A stretch of DNA of 7,924 bases from Deltaproteobacteria bacterium (lineage in GTDB: Bacteria; Desulfobacterota; Desulfobacteria; Desulfobacterales; JAFDDL01), in assembly GCA_019310865.1 (NCBI GenBank), contig JAFDDL010000154.1, positions 1-7,924 of the forward strand, read 5' to 3'. The position numbers were made by a program, and so were the translations under genes. The notes beneath the pieces were generated by a model, which worked only from the letters and a program-made list of their open reading frames with translations, did not search any database and had not been told where the DNA came from. This document shows positions 5,451-7,924 of this stretch, in pieces. Numbering within the stretch: position 1 is the first letter of the stretch; each line of letters begins with the position of its first letter.

Positions 5451-7577
5451 ATGCATTTAACAAATCATCTTAGGAAAGCTTTTTTCATTGCGGTCGCGTG
5501 TCTCCTTTTGACTGTTTTTTCCGGGTATGCAGCGGAGGAGTCGAGCGAGGACTATGTTTTGGAGGATACGGTTGTTACGGCCACAAAGACAGGTGAGACG
5601 CGTCTACAGGAAACACCTGTGGCCATCACAGCCTTTTCCGATGAATTCATGAAGGACGCAAATATCTCAAGGATAGAGGATCTTACCATGTTTGTACCGA
5701 ATGCCGAATTCACAAATATGTTCGGCTATGCCCAAGGCTTCATCAGGGGGGTTGGAAATGGCTCTCCTTTTGCGATTGGCGGTGAAACAAACATCTCCTA
5801 CTATCTTGACGGTGTCTATCTGGAGCGCGGTCTGGGAAGCAATACCGATTTTATAGATGTGGAGCGAATCGAAGTGCTTCGAGGCCCCCAGGGGACGTTG
5901 TACGGTCGGAACGCTACCAGCGGTGCCGTCAACATAATCACAAGGGGGCCGAGTGATAAGTTTGAATTGGATGTGGGTGCCGAAATAGGCAATTTCAACA
6001 AGAGACGATTTGATATAGGCATCAGCGGCCCAGTTGTCAGGGACAAAATCAAGGGCAGGCTGTCCGTCTCATCTAGCCGGAGAGACGGCTATGTGAAAAA
6101 CCTGATCGGTCCCGATCCTTACGACGAAGACTACACCGGATTGCGTGCCGCATTACAGTTTACTCCAACTGACGCGATAGACATCAGACTGGGGGCCGAT
6201 TATTACATGTCTGACACCAATTCTATCGTCATGAAACTGACGGAATCCGCTGTTTTCTTTCCCTCAGTAGGCGCTTTAGTACCGCCCGACTTCTGGGATG
6301 TGGCGATCGACGCACCCGTTTTTGATAAGACAGAAGCCTTTGGATTTTCAGCCAAGGCTACTATACAATTTCCCCATAACATGGTTCTACGCTCCATAAC
6401 AGCGTTCCGTGGTTTCGAAAAGGATTTTGTTTGGGATCGTGATGGAAGCAATGGGGCTCTAAACTACTTCTCGACAACCGATGAAATAGTGGATCAATGG
6501 TCGCAGGAGCTTCAGCTCGATGCGAGATGGGGGCGCTGGAAATGGGTTCTGGGCTTCTATTACTACCACATGGATTTGGATGCCTTTAACTGGCAAATGT
6601 ACTCCAGCGTCATGGGAATTCAGATTGATATATTTTCTGAGACAACTACCTGGGCTCCTTTCGCGAATATCGAATATGAGTTTACCGACAAGTTGAAGGT
6701 AAGTGCAGGGGTTCGCTACACCTACGATGAGAAAGAAGCGACATATTTCACGGCTTGGAATACCGGCATCCCCCTTTTCGGAACACAATATTTCAAAGAA
6801 GACTGGAACGCGGTGACACCAAAGTTCACAATAGATTATCGCGCTTCAGAAGATATGCTCTTGTACGCGACCGTGAGCAGAGGATTTAGGGGCGGCAACT
6901 TTTCACCGTTTACTTTTAGTATAATTGATCCCGAATTTAACTTGAGCTATGAATTGGGTACCAAGACAGATTGGTACAACAATCGCCTGCGTGTCAACAT
7001 AGCCGCTTTCTATTACGATTACACCGACCTTCAGGTGCTGGGTATGGTTAACAATTCAGCAATTTTTACCAATGCCGCGGAAGCTTCAATCAAAGGGGTT
7101 GAATTGGAATTCTTAACCAGGCCGATCAGGCGTCTCACCCTCAACGGAACGCTGTCCTATCTGGATACCGAATACAATAAATACATCGCCCCGGACCCGC
7201 TAACAGGGGGGGCAAAGGATGTCTCAGGAAACCAGTTTCAGTATGCACCGAAGTGGAAAGCCACTTTCGGGGCGCAGTATGTGGCGCCTGTCGGAGAATA
7301 TGGGTTCTTGACGGTGCGGGGAGACCTGAGTTGGCGGGACGAAACCTTCTTCGATGTACATGAGAGGGATGAAATGGGCGAGGATGGTTACGGTATCATC
7401 AATGGCTTCGTGCGGTTCGAGACAGCTGAAGGGCACTGGAGTTTTGAAGCCTATGGAAAGAATCTGACGGAAGAGGAATACTACACCGGCATGTCGGAAA
7501 TTTTTGCTCCGACGGATCTGATCGGGCAGCTTGGTGCGCCCCGAATGTACGGCTTACAGATAAACTATAAGTATTAA
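5451..7577 (+). CDS. TonB-dependent outer-membrane receptor
   Basis: The 708-residue length is usual for this family. The N-terminus is a Sec signal peptide: basic residues (LRKA), a hydrophobic core (FFIAVACLLLTVF) and likely cleavage around SGYA-A (residues 24-28). A TonB-box-like segment EDTVVTATK (38-46) follows. The plug spans about 45-165, with FIRGVG (97-102), YYLDGVYLER (117-126) and the hallmark VLRGPQGTLYGRNATSGAVN (142-161). The rest is a 22-strand-type barrel, e.g. SAGVRYTYDEKEATY and VSRGFRGGNFSPF, ending in aromatic Tyr as outer-membrane proteins do. The protein would import a scarce substrate using TonB-ExbBD energy. The GRNATSGAVNIIT style is common among receptors in degraders of organic compounds, but siderophore uptake is not excluded. 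Expression is predicted from sigma-54 promoter P2 under the nearby activator. No partner inner-membrane transporter is in view, and the substrate is unknown. Confidence 0.96.
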   Translation: MHLTNHLRKAFFIAVACLLLTVFSGYAAEESSEDYVLEDTVVTATKTGETRLQETPVAITAFSDEFMKDANISRIEDLTMFVPNAEFTNMFGYAQGFIRGVGNGSPFAIGGETNISYYLDGVYLERGLGSNTDFIDVERIEVLRGPQGTLYGRNATSGAVNIITRGPSDKFELDVGAEIGNFNKRRFDIGISGPVVRDKIKGRLSVSSSRRDGYVKNLIGPDPYDEDYTGLRAALQFTPTDAIDIRLGADYYMSDTNSIVMKLTESAVFFPSVGALVPPDFWDVAIDAPVFDKTEAFGFSAKATIQFPHNMVLRSITAFRGFEKDFVWDRDGSNGALNYFSTTDEIVDQWSQELQLDARWGRWKWVLGFYYYHMDLDAFNWQMYSSVMGIQIDIFSETTTWAPFANIEYEFTDKLKVSAGVRYTYDEKEATYFTAWNTGIPLFGTQYFKEDWNAVTPKFTIDYRASEDMLLYATVSRGFRGGNFSPFTFSIIDPEFNLSYELGTKTDWYNNRLRVNIAAFYYDYTDLQVLGMVNNSAIFTNAAEASIKGVELEFLTRPIRRLTLNGTLSYLDTEYNKYIAPDPLTGGAKDVSGNQFQYAPKWKATFGAQYVAPVGEYGFLTVRGDLSWRDETFFDVHERDEMGEDGYGIINGFVRFETAEGHWSFEAYGKNLTEEEYYTGMSEIFAPTDLIGQLGAPRMYGLQINYKY

Positions 7578-7596
7578 TTACCGATAATAATATTAT

Positions 7597-7666
7597 CCCC
7601 CTGCTCCCCCACTATGAGCCGTCTCATTACGCTCGCTCACAGATCCACGAAAGGAAGAGCAGGGGG
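7597..7666 (+). repeat. Long-loop inverted repeat after the receptor gene
   Basis: CCCCCTGCTC (7597-7606) is a perfect reverse complement of GAGCAGGGGG (7657-7666), a 10-bp GC-rich stem closing a 50-nt loop. It begins 20 bp after the receptor stop codon. No T-run follows the right arm; the next base begins the second hairpin. Confidence 0.6.
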
Positions 7667-7700
7667 CACCGCCTCTGCTTATGCATCAGGCGAGGCGGTG
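7667..7700 (+). terminator. GC-rich hairpin before the ligase gene, possible weak terminator/attenuator
   Basis: CACCGCCTC (7667-7675) pairs perfectly with GAGGCGGTG (7692-7700) around a 16-nt loop. Only three T's follow, so intrinsic termination would be weak. Its 5' base directly abuts the preceding 10-bp stem, so the two helices could stack. It may reduce read-through from the receptor gene into the ligase gene, or protect the receptor mRNA 3' end. Confidence 0.5.
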
Positions 7701-7728
7701 TTTGAATACTGGGAAAAGTGTTATTATC

Positions 7729-7924
7729 ATGACTGATACAAATCTGTACAAAGGGTGTACGTTTGGTGATCTGGCCCTCAGGGGTATTCAGCGATATCCT
7801 GAACGGACGGCATTCGTTGATCAAGACCGCTTCATCCGTTACCAGGATGTTCACGACGCGGTCAGCAAGATTATCCAATTCTTTAAATCTCTGGGCCTGA
7901 AAAAAGGTGACGGCCTCGCATTGC
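7729..7924 (+). CDS. AMP-forming acyl-CoA synthetase/ligase, N-terminus, 3' partial
   Basis: The first 65 codons are present and the frame runs off the window end. The translation starts MTDTNLYKGCTFGDLALRG and contains YPERTAFVDQDRFIRYQDV, then a helix ending KSLGLKKGDGLAL. This is the typical opening of ANL-superfamily AMP-binding enzymes, which activate carboxylic acids with ATP and CoA in the cytoplasm. The catalytic A-motifs lie beyond the window, so acyl-, aryl- or bile/steroid-acid specificity cannot be read. ATG 7729 is chosen because the conserved family region follows at normal distance, but the Shine-Dalgarno (GGGAAAAG, 7711-7718) is modest. An in-frame ATG at 7681 lies in a hairpin loop and is less likely. 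The gene is co-oriented with the receptor, 151 bp downstream, and could share its transcript. Confidence 0.87.
   Translation, partial: MTDTNLYKGCTFGDLALRGIQRYPERTAFVDQDRFIRYQDVHDAVSKIIQFFKSLGLKKGDGLAL

Noticed and set aside
7681..7728. Upstream in-frame ATG for the ligase
   Set aside because: It lies within a hairpin loop, lacks a well-placed Shine-Dalgarno, and would add a Cys/Arg-rich stretch not expected at the N-terminus of this family.
7627..7878. Minus-strand 83-codon open frame at the window end
   Set aside because: It lies opposite the clear ligase N-terminus and the hairpins, and its product has no recognisable domain.

Overview
The window reads as chromosomal DNA of a Gram-negative, probably a Desulfobacterota/deltaproteobacterial-type organism. 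It holds an outer-membrane TonB-dependent receptor, a very large TPR-GAF-AAA+ enhancer-binding protein for sigma-54, two good sigma-54 promoters and the start of an acyl-CoA ligase. The taxonomic guess rests on gene style only and is weak.

Layout: (1) 1-1172 (+) is a 5'-truncated class III (GSA-aminomutase-like) aminotransferase. (2) 1241-4369 (-) is a convergent, complete 1042-residue sigma-54 activator: STAND-type winged-helix-like N-terminus, TPR-like repeats, GAF, AAA+ with GAFTGA, Fis-type HTH. (3) 4370-5450 is the control region. It contains two copies of one promoter module, each made of a dyad upstream site, an AT-rich spacer of constant length, a -24/-12 promoter and an STAS-like small ORF. 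In copy 1 the ORF is intact (4658-4921, 87 aa). In copy 2 it is a frameshifted, truncated relic (5319-5409) lying in the leader of the next gene. (4) 5451-7577 (+) is a 708-residue TonB-dependent receptor with signal peptide, plug and barrel. (5) 7578-7728 holds two abutting inverted repeats. (6) 7729-7924 (+) is the first 65 codons of an AMP-forming acyl-CoA synthetase.

Inferred working model: the divergently placed activator senses a signal through its TPR/GAF region and binds the two dyad sites about 117 bp upstream of the predicted start points. From there it drives sigma-54 transcription of the small STAS-like protein and of the receptor. The receptor would import a substrate, and the ligase (if co-transcribed) would activate a carboxylic acid to its CoA thioester. 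The STAS-like protein could feed back on the regulator, but nothing in the sequence proves this. The main novelty is the duplicated promoter module with one living and one dead copy of the small gene.
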